From the NCBI GenBank assembly GCA_963854835.1, contig OY978525.1:62909355-62973354 (forward strand): a stretch of 64,000 nucleotides of DNA, read 5' to 3'. Origin of the DNA: Megamerina dolium. Lineage: Eukaryota > Arthropoda > Insecta > Diptera > Megamerinidae. The translations under genes were made by a program, and so were the position numbers. The notes beneath the pieces were generated by a model. It worked only from the letters and a program-made list of their open reading frames with translations, was not told the DNA's origin and searched no databases. The stretch's first letter is position 1, and each line of letters opens with the position of its first letter. Shown one piece after another: positions 11,663 to 21,803 of this stretch.

Positions 11663-11996
11663 ATTAAGTCATCTTAGATTTAGTAGTTTTTATTAGGATA
11701 GCAGATATTATTATACAAATTAAGTAATCTTAACACTATGAGCTACACTTGATAACTGACTTAAAAACTAACTTCGCTATAATTATTTTCTTATTATTCT
11801 AAATAGGATTGTTGTTGTTGTAGTTGGTGCTATTGTTGTTGTCGTTGATATTCCAAGAATAGCTCTTTGCTGCAATAGTCAGTTAGCAATTCGAATATTC
11901 TCACGTACGTTTTGCTAAACTGATCGTTAGCGTGGGAGCGGACCAATCGTCAGCATTTTATCATATATGCGACTGTACGTGTTAGATATGTTAACT
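11662..11996 (-). repeat. 5' LTR of errantivirus 1 (about 335 bp)
   Basis: Longer partner of 5913-6216. It ends AGTTAAC on the minus-strand start side, followed by the TGTA target duplicate. No TATA box was confidently assigned. Confidence 0.9.
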
Positions 11997-12000
11997 TGTA

Positions 12001-12258
12001 TGTATGTACAAGATCGATGCACTTCACATGTGTGTATGTATGTACCCAAAGCAACTTTTTTCACACGCATGAGTAGTCCGCGTGATTTTAGTTATCATGG
12101 AATGTCTAAACATGTATGTATGATGTTCAACAAAAATTAATAAAAGTATTCTGGGAGAAAAGCCTATGATGAAAGTCGAATTAATGTTGAATGTTGAATT
12201 TTGATTGCTGTGTCGATAGATGAATGTTTTTTGCTGAGTGTTGATTATAGTATGTCGA
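12001..12258. other. No recognised feature
   Basis: AT-rich, with TGTATGTATG runs and loosely repeated TTGAT/GTTGA words. No coding signal. Confidence 0.5.
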
Positions 12259-12990
12259 TCAATATTGATTTATGTAAGTTGATTGCAGAGCGTTGATTTT
12301 GTCCAATGTTGTTTGTTTTATGTATCGGGGTTGTATCATTCGTCTCACGTGAGGAGCTTGTATACATACGGGCTGGTAGTAGACCATATCAACTGGATCG
12401 GCATACTGAGATAGAGTCTGTGTGTCTTCCTCTTCTAAATTGTGCCACGTTATTGAGATGCCATCATTAGACAACGGAGTAGACTTACTGATATTGCGTG
12501 CTTCGCCACGGGTTTTTTGTAACAAGTTGTACAATTTTTCTGTGGGACTTAAGCGGGGATGGTTTCTATATAAGGCCCTGAACATATCTCGAAAGTTTGT
12601 CCAGGAAACATAATCGCCGGGAAAACATGCAGTGTCGCATGGAGGCAACTGAACAAAATGAAATAAAGGTTGAAGAGGTATGTTTTCAGCAGGAGAAGAA
12701 GAGACTGTGGGGGATGCCACCTCGGAACTCAGCTCGTGAAGATTAGCGTTGATTACAGGGGATATAATAGGTTAAATACTCTCTATATGCCACTTCAATT
12801 TGATTAACGTCAACATATTCAGCCACTTCCTCCGTCATGAAAGTTATATGCCGTTTTGCAATCTCCATTATCTGGATCTCTGGATTGGAAATCCTTTTTA
12901 TGTGTCTTCAGTTAATATTGTTATGATCTTCTGAGTTTATGGCATGAAAGCTATAAAATTCAATAACATCTTCTTCTAATGCTCTCATAA
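12259..12990 (-). pseudogene. BEL/Pao-type Gag fragment
   Basis: The frame 12720-12259 contains SSPAENIP, PPCDTACFPGDYVSWTNFRD, MFRALYRNHPRLSPTEKLYN and LLQKTRGEARNI. These correspond closely to the larger fragment at 27079-28600, in the same order. The upstream N-terminal region (12990-12760) is also recognisable against 28520-28260 but is full of stops. After NLEEE the sequence departs from the relative and is unidentified. No zinc knuckles, pol or LTR are attached. Confidence 0.7.
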
Positions 12991-13126
12991 GTTACAAAGA
13001 TGGGTGGCCGAAATGTGTCTGACAAGAGATTAGTCCAAATGACATAGTCTTAAATAGTAAAGTTGAATGGAACTAGTGTGCCAACTTATGAGAATTGTGA
13101 TACTTATGTATAAAAATACAGGTATG

Positions 13127-13783
13127 TACGAAAGCGGTCCCTGAACTACCCGATCTAAAAAAGAAAATAAAACAAATTTGGTAAAATTTTTCTTTATTTC
13201 TCAACATAATCTCCTTTTAGTTCTATGCACTTTTCCCAGCGAGAATCTATAGCCTCGATACCCTGTTTAGAGTATGAACTGATTAGCTCATTAAAATAGC
13301 CATCTACCGCAGACTCCACCTCTTCATTGTTTGCAAATCTTCTACCACCAAGCCATTTGTTCATATATGGAAGTAGAAAATAATCTGAAGGAGCTAAATC
13401 TGGCGAATAAAGTGTGTGCTGAAGCAATTTGAGCTTTAATTCATTGATTTTGGCCATCACAATAGCGGATGTGTGAACTAGTGTTTGTGTTCTATTGTGA
13501 GCAAACGCGGCACCCATCTTGCACACAGTTTTTCAACTCCAAATTTTTGGTCAATATTCGATGTATAGCACTTTTTGAAACGCCTGTAATTTCATGGCTC
13601 CAAAAAAGAAACTAAACAACGTGGTGCTTTGAAACTTTAAGCATATGTTTTATATGGTTGCCACTTTTCACCAAAGTAATTTTTTTCAAACTACTGCCGC
13701 CATCTATATGTCAGGTCGAGACAGCCCTCGTAATATTTACACTGATATAATCGCGGGACCGAATAAAAAAAGAACGACTGTAT
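13127..13783 (-). mobile_element. Mariner (DD34D type) deletion derivative with transposase C-terminus
   Basis: The minus-strand frame 13526-13194 is the C-terminal third of a mariner transposase: LLQHTLYSPDLAPSDYFLLP holds the third catalytic aspartate, followed by KWLGGRRFANNEEVESAVD and RWEKCIELKGDYVEK at the end. The N-terminal two-thirds, with the helix-turn-helix region and first catalytic residue, are missing. The flanks (GGTCCCTGAACTACCCG on the left, a GGTCCCGCGATTATA-like end on the right in inverse orientation) may be degenerate terminal repeats, so the outer boundaries are approximate. Inactive relic. Confidence 0.7.
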
Positions 13784-14539
13784 AGTAATTTCCAGAATTT
13801 GTACTATATAATCTTGCACATGAAATTAATTGTATTGTGTCTGTTCCCACTGTAACAACTTGGGTTTCAAAGTGACTTTTTTTCTTACTGGGTACTTTTC
13901 AATGGATAAGACAATAGCTGTTACAATTATCTTTATTGTATCGGGTCTTTTTTTTGCTGCATGAGATCTTTCGATAGGTGTATTTGTGGTTTTCCAGACC
14001 AGAATTTTTCAGTAAAATTTGCCATTTCATCAAGAATGACAAAAATAAAGATTGCGCCCTATGACGCCATAATCAAAACAGTACAAATAATAGGCAACTG
14101 GAAAAAGTTGTCAACAATTGGACTGATCGAGGGGAGCATGTAACTCATAGCCATGGTGGACATATGCCGAAATCATATTTAAAAATTAAATGGCATGAAA
14201 TTTTCTAATGATCTGTTTATGCCAAACCAAACCAAACAACAAAGGAGACCAAAGGCAGGTTGGTTTGATCAATAATGAGCACATAAAACACTCATAAACA
14301 CCCCGAAAACTCTCAGAAAAGACCGTCTCTTCCTACTAAACTGGTCGATCAGAAAGAGCTCTAAAAAGCTTCCGAAAAAAGTATTTTTAAGCAATTTTTG
14401 TGCTTTAAAAAGAGTCTTTCCTGAGTCATAAAATAGAAAGCTCCAAAACTTTAATTACTTTTGAATGTTTTAAAAGATATGTCCATAATTGCACACATGA
14501 AGTCTGTTTGTTGAGATTAATGCGTATACATGAATGGTA

Positions 14540-14542
<3 letters not shown>
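13784..14542. other. No recognised feature
   Basis: AT-rich sequence. I see no conserved coding, repeats with known partners in the window, or RNA gene. Confidence 0.4.
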
Positions 14543-14636
<94 letters not shown>

Positions 14637-14651
14637 ATCTGTATATACATA

Positions 14652-14704
<53 letters not shown>

Positions 14705-14711
14705 ATACATA

Positions 14712-14801
<90 letters not shown>

Positions 14802-14831
14802 ATACATAATATATACATATGTATATATATA
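14543..14831. repeat. (TA)n microsatellite with GTATATACATATATG interruptions
   Basis: Nearly pure TA for about 290 bp. The open frames through it (Ile-Tyr repeats) are artefacts of the repeat. It ends exactly at the left end of mariner copy A. Confidence 0.95.
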
Positions 14832-16059
14832 GGGTTATCCATTTCGCGGTTTCAAAAGTATAGGGCTAGAATTCGACATCTGTCCAACTGAGTTGTTAAA
14901 ACAATTTCTTTCTTTTTCAGTTTAAAGTTTGACATTTGCGAAAATGGATCGCTTAACTATCGCACAACGCATTAAAATTGTAAAAACCTACTACAAAAAT
15001 GGTGATTCTGCCACAGCCACATATCGTGCTTTAAGAGGAGATTATGGTTTACATAATCGTCCAACTACGCAAGCAATTGGCAAAATTGTGAAGAAATATG
15101 AAGAGACTGGATCGGTTACAGATATTGTAAGGCCTGTGCATCATCGTTTCGCTCGTACCACCGAAAATATCGCTGCTGTAAGTGAAAGTGTTGCCGAAGA
15201 CCCGAATGTGTCGATTCCTCGTCGTTCTCAGGAATTAGGACTGTCTTACGGCACATTATGGCGTATTTTGCATTTGGATCTACACCTACATCCATATAAA
15301 ATCCAGCTCACACAACAACACAACGATTTTTCGAACAAAATTATCTTCAGCGACGAAGCACATTTCTCATTCGGTGGGTATGTTAACAAACAAAATTGTC
15401 GTATTTGGGGTTCTGAGAATCCTCAAGTAATTGAAGAGAGGCCAATACATCCACAAAAAGTCACTGCTTGGTGCGCTCTTTGGTCCGGAGGTGTGATTGG
15501 ACCTTACTTCTTCGAAAACGACGATGGAACGACTGTCACCGTCAATTCGGAGCATTATGGTCAAATGATAACCGTCTTTTTTTTGCCTGCTATTGAAGAA
15601 TACGACTTAGAGAATATGTGGTTTCAACAAGACGGTGCCACATGCCACACAACTCGAGCGAATATGGCTTTATTGCAAGAGAAATTTTCTGGCCGCGTAA
15701 TTTCTCGTCGTGGCGATATCAAGTGGCCACCAAGATCATGCGATTTGACACCGCTTGACTTTTTTTGTAGGGCTACGCGAAAGACCGTGTTTATGCAGAT
15801 AAACCTTTAACTCTTGAGCACCTAAAAACCAACATTCGTCATGTTATGGCTGAGATACCGCCCAATATGTGTCAAAAAGTGGTCGAAAATTACCTCAAAA
15901 GAATCGATGCTTGCAACAATTCGCGTGGTGGTCATTTAAATGATGTAGTATTTCACACATAATGTCAACTTTATAATAAAAAAGAAATATCATGATAAAA
16001 AATATTTTATATGTGTTTTATTTACATTTACTTTTGAAACCGCAAAATGGATAGCCCTT
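14832..16059 (+). mobile_element. DD41D (rosa-like) mariner, copy A, internally deleted
   Basis: Ends are inverted repeats: left GGGTTATCCATTTCGCGGTT, right (reverse complement) AAGGGCTATCCATTTTGCGG, about 30 bp with the following TTCAAAAGTA. TA flanks both ends, the target duplication of the Tc1/mariner superfamily. At 1228 bp it is about 75 bp shorter than the full-length relative at 42243-43545. (TA)n tracts adjoin both sides. It shares its deletion and frameshift with copy B (22327-23551), so both descend from one defective source. Confidence 0.9.
14944..15962 (+). pseudogene. DD41D mariner transposase, defective
   Basis: Starts MDRLTIAQRIKIVKTYYKNG. The N-terminal helix-turn-helix DNA-binding region is intact, but about 23 residues between the DNA-binding and catalytic parts are deleted (LTQQ joins directly to DFSNK). 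The catalytic motifs FSDEAHF, FQQDGATCHTT and SCDLTPLDF are present. One base lost from the T-run just after the last motif shifts the frame at about 15765, and the C-terminus continues in another frame up to a stop at 15962. Unlikely to be active. Confidence 0.85.
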
Positions 16060-16088
16060 TATATAGATACATATGTATATATATATAT

Positions 16089-16179
<91 letters not shown>
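16060..16179. repeat. (TA)n microsatellite
   Basis: About 110 bp of TA between the right end of mariner copy A and the 3' tail of the RTE LINE. Confidence 0.95.
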
Positions 16180-16180
<1 letters not shown>

Positions 16181-17323
16181 CTTACTTACTTACTTATGTG
16201 GCCATAACAACCGAATATCGATTTAGGCCGAAAATAACATGCTTCGCCAGCCATCTCTGTTCTTCGCTAGCTGGCGCCAGTTAGAAATTCCAAGCGCCGT
16301 CAGGTTCTCCAGTACTTGGTCTTTCCACCGGAGGTTTGGTCTTCCTCTTTTGCGTCGTCCTCCAGCGGGTTCCGAATATAACACCTTCTTAGCTGGAGCG
16401 TGTTCTTCCATTCGCTCGACATGACCTAGCCAGCGCAGCCGCTGGATTTTGATGCGCTTTACTATGTCAATATCGGCATATAGCTCGTACAGCTCATGGT
16501 TGTACCTTAATCGGTACTCGCCACCAACGCAAATAGGTCCAAAGATCTTGCGTAGGACTTTTCTCTCGAAAACTCCAAGTATTCGCTCATCCGAGGTGGA
16601 AATTGTCCAGGCTTCAGCGCCATATGTTAGGACAGGCATGATGAGAGACTTGTAGAGTGTAGTTTTCGTTCTTCGAGAGAGGGCTCGACTTCTCAATTGC
16701 TTACTCAGCCCAAAGTAACACCTGTTAGCAAGAGTTATCCTACGCATGATCTCCAAGCTGACGTCATTACTGCTGTTAATGCTGGTTCCAAGATAGACAA
16801 AGTCCCTTACTACTTCAAAAGCGTAGTTGTCAACAGTGACGTGCTGTCCAAGACGCCGGGACTCTTTGTTTGTTGACACTAGATACTTCGTCTTGCCCTC
16901 GTTCACCGTGAGACCCATCCGACGCGACTCTCTTTCCAACTCTGAGAATGCTGCACTGACTGCTCGCGTGTTCATGCCGATTATGTCAATATCGTCGGCA
17001 TACGCTAACAGCATGACACTTTTGTTGACGATAGTGCCATTATGTCGTAGATCAGCAGCTCGTATTATTTTCTCCATAATAAGATTGAAGAAGTCGCACG
17101 ATAACGAATCACCTTGTCTGAAACCCCGTTCGGTATTAAACGGTGCGGAGAGGTCCTTCCCAATTTTCACTGCACAACGGGAATTATGCAGTGTCATTCT
17201 ACAAAGTCGAATGAGCTTTGCAGGAATACCGAACTCAGACATTGTTGCGTAGAGGTAATCCCTTACCGGACTGTCGAAAGCGGCTTTATAATCAACAAAT
17301 AGGTGGTGTGTGTCGATCTGTTT

Positions 17324-17324
<1 letters not shown>
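16180..17324 (-). mobile_element. RTE-like LINE, copy 1 (5' truncated)
   Basis: Minus strand. Its 3' end is at the left: ...GGTTGTTATGGCCACATAAG followed by short AAGT repeats, matching the 3' end of the copy at 35243-36825. Only the RT half is present. The 5' end stops at about 17324 beside another TA tract. Confidence 0.8.
16223..17242 (-). pseudogene. RTE-like reverse transcriptase, C-terminal 339 codons open
   Basis: Begins in the RT domain (MSEFGIPAKLIRLCRMTL) because the element is truncated. It carries RGFRQGDSLSCDFFN and the catalytic YADD box (LLAYADDIDIIG), then the thumb region, the RLRWLGHVERM motif and the ending GISNWRQLAKNRDGWRSM, common in RTE-type and related insect LINEs. 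The frame is uninterrupted over 1 kb, so this copy decayed little after insertion, but it lacks the endonuclease and the RT N-terminus. Confidence 0.8.

Positions 17325-17364
<40 letters not shown>
17325..17364. repeat. (TA)n tract
   Basis: Short TA repeat ending at the left end of Tc1 element 1. Confidence 0.9.
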
Positions 17365-17367
<3 letters not shown>

Positions 17368-17586
17368 TGGCTCACAGCTTATTTCGTACAGTGTATATAT
17401 TTTTATGTACATGGCTGTAACATCGAAACTAAAAAACTTATCGATAAGTTTTGAATGTAGATGTCTGTGTATGTGTTTAGTAAACCTAATAAGAAAACGG
17501 GGAACCCCAAAAATTTTTCTTTTTGTTATGCAAGAGAGAAAAACTATTGATCAGCTGATTTTCAGCTCACATCTTATTTCGTACAC
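17365..17586 (+). promoter_or_regulatory. Left transposase-binding region with two repeated sites
   Basis: Outer site 17365-17393 (GGCTCACAGCTTATTTCGTA core) and inner site 17564-17586 (AGCTCACATCTTATTTCGTA core), same orientation, about 200 bp apart. This is the IR/DR arrangement of Tc1 elements such as Minos and Sleeping Beauty. That they bind transposase is inference. Confidence 0.75.
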
Positions 17587-17735
17587 AAACTTCAATGTAA
17601 GTAAGTTTCATTCTGCCGCGCAGTTACAAAGTTTTTTTGAATTGTATGAGTTTTTGGACCTTTTTAACTATTATAACAATTTTTATTATTATTATTTTAA
17701 ATAGTTAAAGTGCTGTAAATTAAACATTTAGCGTT

Positions 17736-18776
17736 ATGGGTCGTCGTACAACGATGGAACAGCGTAAACTGGTAATTAACCATTTTAGGAAAGGTCAGAG
17801 TGTGCGAAAAATTGCTGAAATGACAAATTTAAGTGCCTCAACTGTCCAATACATCATTCAACGCTTCGTTCGCGAAAATCGGTTGGAGAACAAGGGCAGA
17901 GAAGCACCTAATAAGATTTTCAACGCTTCAGACGAGCGTTATATTGTACGAAAAATTAAGAAAAATCCAAAGTTATCCGCTCCGAAGTTGGCTGCAGAGG
18001 TTCAGCGTGAAATAGGAAAATCATCCAGTGCTGAAACTGTCCGACGTGTGCTGCGCAATCATGACTTGAACGGTCGAGTAGCCCGAAAGAAACCATTCAT
18101 TTCAAAAATGAATATACAACGCCGACTTGACTTCGCCAAAGAGCATATTATTAAGACTCCTGCGTTCTGGAATACCGTTATTTTCGCGGATGAGTCTAAG
18201 TTTAATATTTTTGGCTCGGACGGAATGTCATATGTTTGGCGTAAAGCGAATACCGAGCTAAACAAGGAGAACCTTAAGCCCACAGTGAAGCATGGTGGCG
18301 GTAGCGTGATGGTTTGGGCCTGTATGTCAGCAGCCGGAGTAGGTGAATTGGTTTTTATTGAGGAAACAATGGACAAAATGAAGTACCTCGAGATTCTGAA
18401 AAACAATTTACTTCAAAGTGCAGACAAACTGGGTTTGCGGGAAGAATTTCGGTACTACCAAGATAATGACCCAAAACATAAATCTGGGATTGTGCAATCT
18501 TGGCTTATTTGGAACTGCCCACACTTGATGTCTCCACCACCACAGTCACCTGACATGAATGTGATTGAAAATCTTTGGTCTATTTTGGACAATAAAATAA
18601 GAACACACAAGATTTCTAATAAGCAAGACCTAAAGAAGGTACTGATGGAAGAATGGAAAAAAATCACACCAGACATCACTCAAAAATTGGTGGATTCAAT
18701 GCCAAATAGACTCCAGGCTGTCATTAACGCTAAGGGATGTCAACTAAATATTAAAATCAACTTACTTTGTTTTTAG
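17736..18776 (+). CDS. Tc1-family transposase (DD34E), near-complete
   Basis: 346 codons from MGRRTTMEQRKLVINHF. Residues 1-120 hold two helix-turn-helix units (for example QSVRKIAEMTNLSASTVQYI), then the DDE catalytic domain: D152 (FADESKF), D243 (YQDNDPKHK) and E278 (NVIENLW). I count 34 residues between D243 and E278, the Tc1 signature, and a GGGSVMVWACMS motif is present. Length fits the family. The last ~13 residues come from a frameshift: relative to the copy at 48835-50485 one T is missing after GGATGTCA, so the normal short end ...GCHTKY is replaced by an extension. The catalytic core is intact, and activity with the altered tail is uncertain. Confidence 0.9.
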   Translation: MGRRTTMEQRKLVINHFRKGQSVRKIAEMTNLSASTVQYIIQRFVRENRLENKGREAPNKIFNASDERYIVRKIKKNPKLSAPKLAAEVQREIGKSSSAETVRRVLRNHDLNGRVARKKPFISKMNIQRRLDFAKEHIIKTPAFWNTVIFADESKFNIFGSDGMSYVWRKANTELNKENLKPTVKHGGGSVMVWACMSAAGVGELVFIEETMDKMKYLEILKNNLLQSADKLGLREEFRYYQDNDPKHKSGIVQSWLIWNCPHLMSPPPQSPDMNVIENLWSILDNKIRTHKISNKQDLKKVLMEEWKKITPDITQKLVDSMPNRLQAVINAKGCQLNIKINLLCF

Positions 18777-18790
18777 TTTGAACTTAAAGA

Positions 18791-19012
18791 GACTGTACGA
18801 AATAAGCTGTGACATGAATTTTCCTATTTTTTTCTTATTTTATTTTTTTATAGTGTCAAACACTAAAATTTTGAAAAAGTAAATTTTGGAAAATAAAAAA
18901 CAAACCTTCCTTTCTAAAATGGCATTTATATTTTGTTCAAATTTTTGCTATATTAGGAATTACGACTGCAGCAATTTTTAAACTGTCACTGTACGAAATA
19001 AGCTGGGAGCCA

Positions 19013-19015
<3 letters not shown>
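18791..19015 (-). promoter_or_regulatory. Right transposase-binding region with two repeated sites
   Basis: Inner site 18791-18815 (CTGTACGAAATAAGCTGTGA) and outer site 18987-19015 (GTACGAAATAAGCTGGGAGC), inverted relative to the left pair, again about 200 bp apart. The equivalent sites exist in the second copy. Confidence 0.75.

Positions 19016-19093
<78 letters not shown>
19016..19093. repeat. (TA)n tract
   Basis: About 75 bp of TA between the Tc1 element and the inverted-arm composite. Confidence 0.9.
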
Positions 19094-19098
<5 letters not shown>

Positions 19099-19438
19099 AA
19101 GTTTTTATTTCAAAAGAAAATTTCAAAAACTAAGGTAAGCTAAAAGTGAAAATTTGTTTGATTAATCAAAATTTTAAATGATCGAAAAATCATGTTTTGA
19201 TTTATAATATTAGAATTTTGATGAATAACATTATTCGAATAATAGATTAATCACACAGCCGTACTAAGTACAGCTGTCTGCTGTGGTATACAACTTAATT
19301 CGGTCCGTTTTCAAAGGCTGGCTCTGGCTGTCATATGCCTTTTCAGGATGTTGCGGTCGTTTTTCTTGCAGTGCTTGGCTCAAATGCATCAATTGCTGTA
19401 GGTAGCGATACATGTGATGGTTTCGTTGAGTTAAAGCA
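19094..19438 (+). repeat. Left inverted arm (345 bp)
   Basis: Begins TTTTGAAGTTTTTATTTCAA. The outer ~240 bp is AT-rich non-coding. The inner ~100 bp is antisense mariner coding, contiguous with the mariner remnant to its right. Confidence 0.92.
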
Positions 19439-19960
19439 GCTCATAATACACCACACCTACCTGATCACACCAAACGGAAAGCATTACCGTGAAACCATGA
19501 AGATTTGGATTTGCTCTCGATGTTGATGCATGTCCGGGTGGATCACATGATGTTTTCCGCTGAGGATTATCATAATGAATCCATTTCTCATCAGTAGTTA
19601 CAATTCTATGCAAAATCCCTTTTTTGCCTCTCCAACAACAGTTGGCATACCAAAAATCGCCTTTCAATGTCTCTTTGTTTCAATTCATATGGCACCCAAT
19701 TTCCTTGCTTTTCAATCAATTAAATGGCTTTCAAACGATGCGAAATGGCTTGTTTAATTACTCGTAATGAATTTGAAAGTCCCTGTTGCGTTTGACATGG
19801 ATCTTGATCCAAAAATGTCTCTAATTCTGCGTCTTGTTTGCATGTTCTGGACGTTTTTGTCTTCGATATCGAAATTACCTGTTTTAAAGCCCATGAATCA
19901 CCACCGGCACGTTTTTTCTATTAGAACATATTCGGGATAAGTTTCTTTGTGTAACGATAA
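19339..19960 (-). pseudogene. Mariner transposase remnant (second mariner family)
   Basis: Minus strand. The clearest frame (19667-19431) has GILHRIVTTDEKWIHYDNPQ, with the first catalytic aspartate, then PGHASTSRANPNLHGFTVML and VWCDQVGVVYYELL, typical of DD34D mariners. Upstream to about 19960 the N-terminal DNA-binding region can be followed only across several frameshifts (pieces resembling a DFDIEDKN-type linker). The segment runs on into the left inverted arm, where the frame is again shifted. The third catalytic motif is absent. A different family from the DD41D copies. Confidence 0.7.
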
Positions 19961-20072
19961 CTTTCAGCCGAACTTTTTTCTTTCCTCCTTTCCTTTCACG
20001 AGAAAAGCCAATAGACCTTTAGATCGTTACACAGTCAACGACACACAACAAACCACGAAAGCTTTGAAAGAA

Positions 20073-21700
20073 TTAGTTGTACCGCATCTCACAAAAGGTG
20101 AGATATCCAGAAGATAGGGGGTGGTTGGGATCCAGAAAAAATTTTCGGAATGGGGAAGGTTTTCTTTCAGAGTTATTATTCGAATCCCGATGTACATTTA
20201 GGAGCGTCATCCCAACCAATCTGTTTTGCCCAATGTTACTACGCAAATAGATCTTTAACCTGCGAAGGGTTGAAAATAACCATTCAGTCGTTGCAACGGA
20301 CATTGACAGTGTTGCAACAGAAAGAAGTCGGATATAGACTTTTATCACCCTGATTCAATGTATCAATAAAATTCTGAGGCAGCTCTTCTTTTCGTAAGTT
20401 AGACCAGTACCTGCAAGAAAAACAGTTATTAAACATCAACTTTTGAAGAGAAAAAAAAGGTATACCCGCGCCACATGGTAAATTCGGCAATTAAATCGTT
20501 TGTCGATATTTGATGGTCATCTGGCCTGTATGTTTAAAAATCTTGTGATTTTTGATGGAACTAACAAGAAACTTCTTTGGCAAGATGTTCTAAATATTTT
20601 TGAGTGGTTTTTTTCTGATTGACAAATTTCACATTTATTTCATCCAAATATTGATCAAGTACGGAATAAGAATAAAAAAAAAATAAATAAATATGTGGCA
20701 CTTAAAGCCCCAAAGGGCTCATTGGCCTATCTTCTCTTCCATTACTGTTGTGCGTCTTAAATTTGGACAGTATTAGAAGGGACCTATTTATTTTAACCGG
20801 TTCCGAACGGCAGAACACTTGTGACATAGCTTTTTCTGAGGTTTGTCACAGAGTTCTTTTAGAAGCTTTTTCATGGCAAGTTGTTACTGTCGGAAGAATT
20901 GCCAATTGCTTGCCGACAGGTGGGTACCATTCGAAAGAAAAATCTTATCGATATTAAATTTGATATGCATCAGCCGGGTATTGAACCACGACCTACAGAT
21001 CAGAAGGCGAACACACTAACCACTGAGCTACGGCACCCACACGGAATAAGAATAGATCGACGAAAAAAGGTTTCTGCGCTTCCGTCGTAATGTACGTCGG
21101 ATGATGTACTTGACATCCCACTTGCCGTGGTGCTTCTAAAATAAAACCGACCCTAAGCGAAGCAAATGTGTACTTATATGTCAAAAAATACACTAAGGGA
21201 ATTTAAGTGCTCCACCCAACCTGTTTCGCAAAACTTTAAGAGACGTGTTTGTTTTGCAATTGAACAACACTACATTATTCGATTTTTTAACACCTGACCA
21301 GCTTTTGTAGACAGCCGGAATAAATTTACAATTTCTTTTATCGTGAAAAAGTAGTTTTGTATAGGCGTTCTTTTACATACATGAGTTATGGCCAAGTTTA
21401 AATTATGATTCGCGCAATGAACGTAATAAGTTGTAGGGTAAATTTTTTTTAATTATAGCAACACAACCCTTCTGCTGTCCACTGTCCACATATCTAACAC
21501 AAATGGAAAACTGCTCAGCACTTCCCACATCAGTTGTTTCATCCGTAATCACTGAAAAACACTTCGAGTCTTTAACGCGTTTCACAAATTTTCTGCGGCC
21601 CAAAATTTGTTTACTTTCTCCCAGCCGTTTTCAAGTGGTTGTTTAGAATTTTATCACGGCTTTGTATTTCACAACGAAGAAGCGCTCTAAAGTTTTCATC
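20073..21700 (-). pseudogene. hAT-family transposase remnant split by a SINE
   Basis: Upstream part (about 21603-21403): KCFSVITDETTDVGSAEQFS followed by ICVRYVD, the catalytic-core start seen in DUF4371/ZMYM-like hAT proteins, with the first acidic residue in DETTD. Downstream part: YWSNLRKEELPQNFIDTLNQ (about 20420), then the hAT dimerisation region 20348-20073 (LSVATTEWLFSTLRRLKIYL, NRLVGMTLLNVHRD). Stops and frameshifts lie between, and the SINE at 20675-21040 interrupts it. Inactive. hAT terminal repeats were not found. Confidence 0.7.
20675..21040 (-). mobile_element. tRNA-headed SINE, copy 1 (full length)
   Basis: Flanked by a perfect 14-bp target duplication, ACGGAATAAGAATA (20661-20674 and 21041-21054). 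On the minus strand it starts GTGGGTGCCGTAGCTCAGTG and carries a Pol III A box (TAGCTCAGTGG) and B box (GGTTCAATACC), a unique body of about 290 bp and a T-rich 3' tail (ATTTATTTATTTTTT). It is inserted in the hAT remnant. Copies at 29059-29424 and 45678-45990 confirm a family. Confidence 0.9.
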
Positions 21701-21803
21701 ATTTTTGAGAGGGAGAGAGAAAGGCAGCCCTTGCCTTGCACAGAGAAGAACAGCTCGAATAATTGGAACAATTTTTTTTTATTTTCAAGAGTTTGGTGTT
21801 TGG

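Larger units (their letters stand above)
5913..11996 (-). mobile_element. Errantivirus (insect Ty3/gypsy endogenous retrovirus) 1, decayed, both LTRs
   Basis: Reading leftward on the minus strand: 5' LTR (11996-11662), a tRNA-Lys-type primer binding site, gag, pol, env, a polypurine tract and the 3' LTR (6216-5913). The flanks carry TGTA on both sides (5909-5912 and 11997-12000) inside longer TGTATGTATGTA strings, the kind of target errantiviruses prefer. Every gene is broken. The LTRs differ by an indel of about 30 bp and scattered substitutions, so the insertion is not recent. Confidence 0.9.
17365..19015 (+). mobile_element. Tc1-family transposon, copy 1 (1651 bp, IR/DR ends)
   Basis: Starts CAGTGGCTCACAGCTTATTT and ends with the inverse (AAATAAGCTGGGAGCCACTG), flanked by TA. 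A second element at 48835-50485 has exactly the same length and structure. Inside each end, about 200 bp in, the core of the terminal repeat recurs in the same orientation, so each end has an outer and an inner site. TA repeats lie on both sides. Confidence 0.93.

Noticed and set aside
14530..14891. Open frames of alternating Ile/Tyr through the TA repeats (also at 16087, 17303 and 23576)
   Set aside because: Translation of a simple repeat. No evidence of a gene.
20995..21040. Free-standing tRNA gene suggested by A and B boxes
   Set aside because: It lies at the head of a SINE with target duplications, and the tRNA fold is degenerate.
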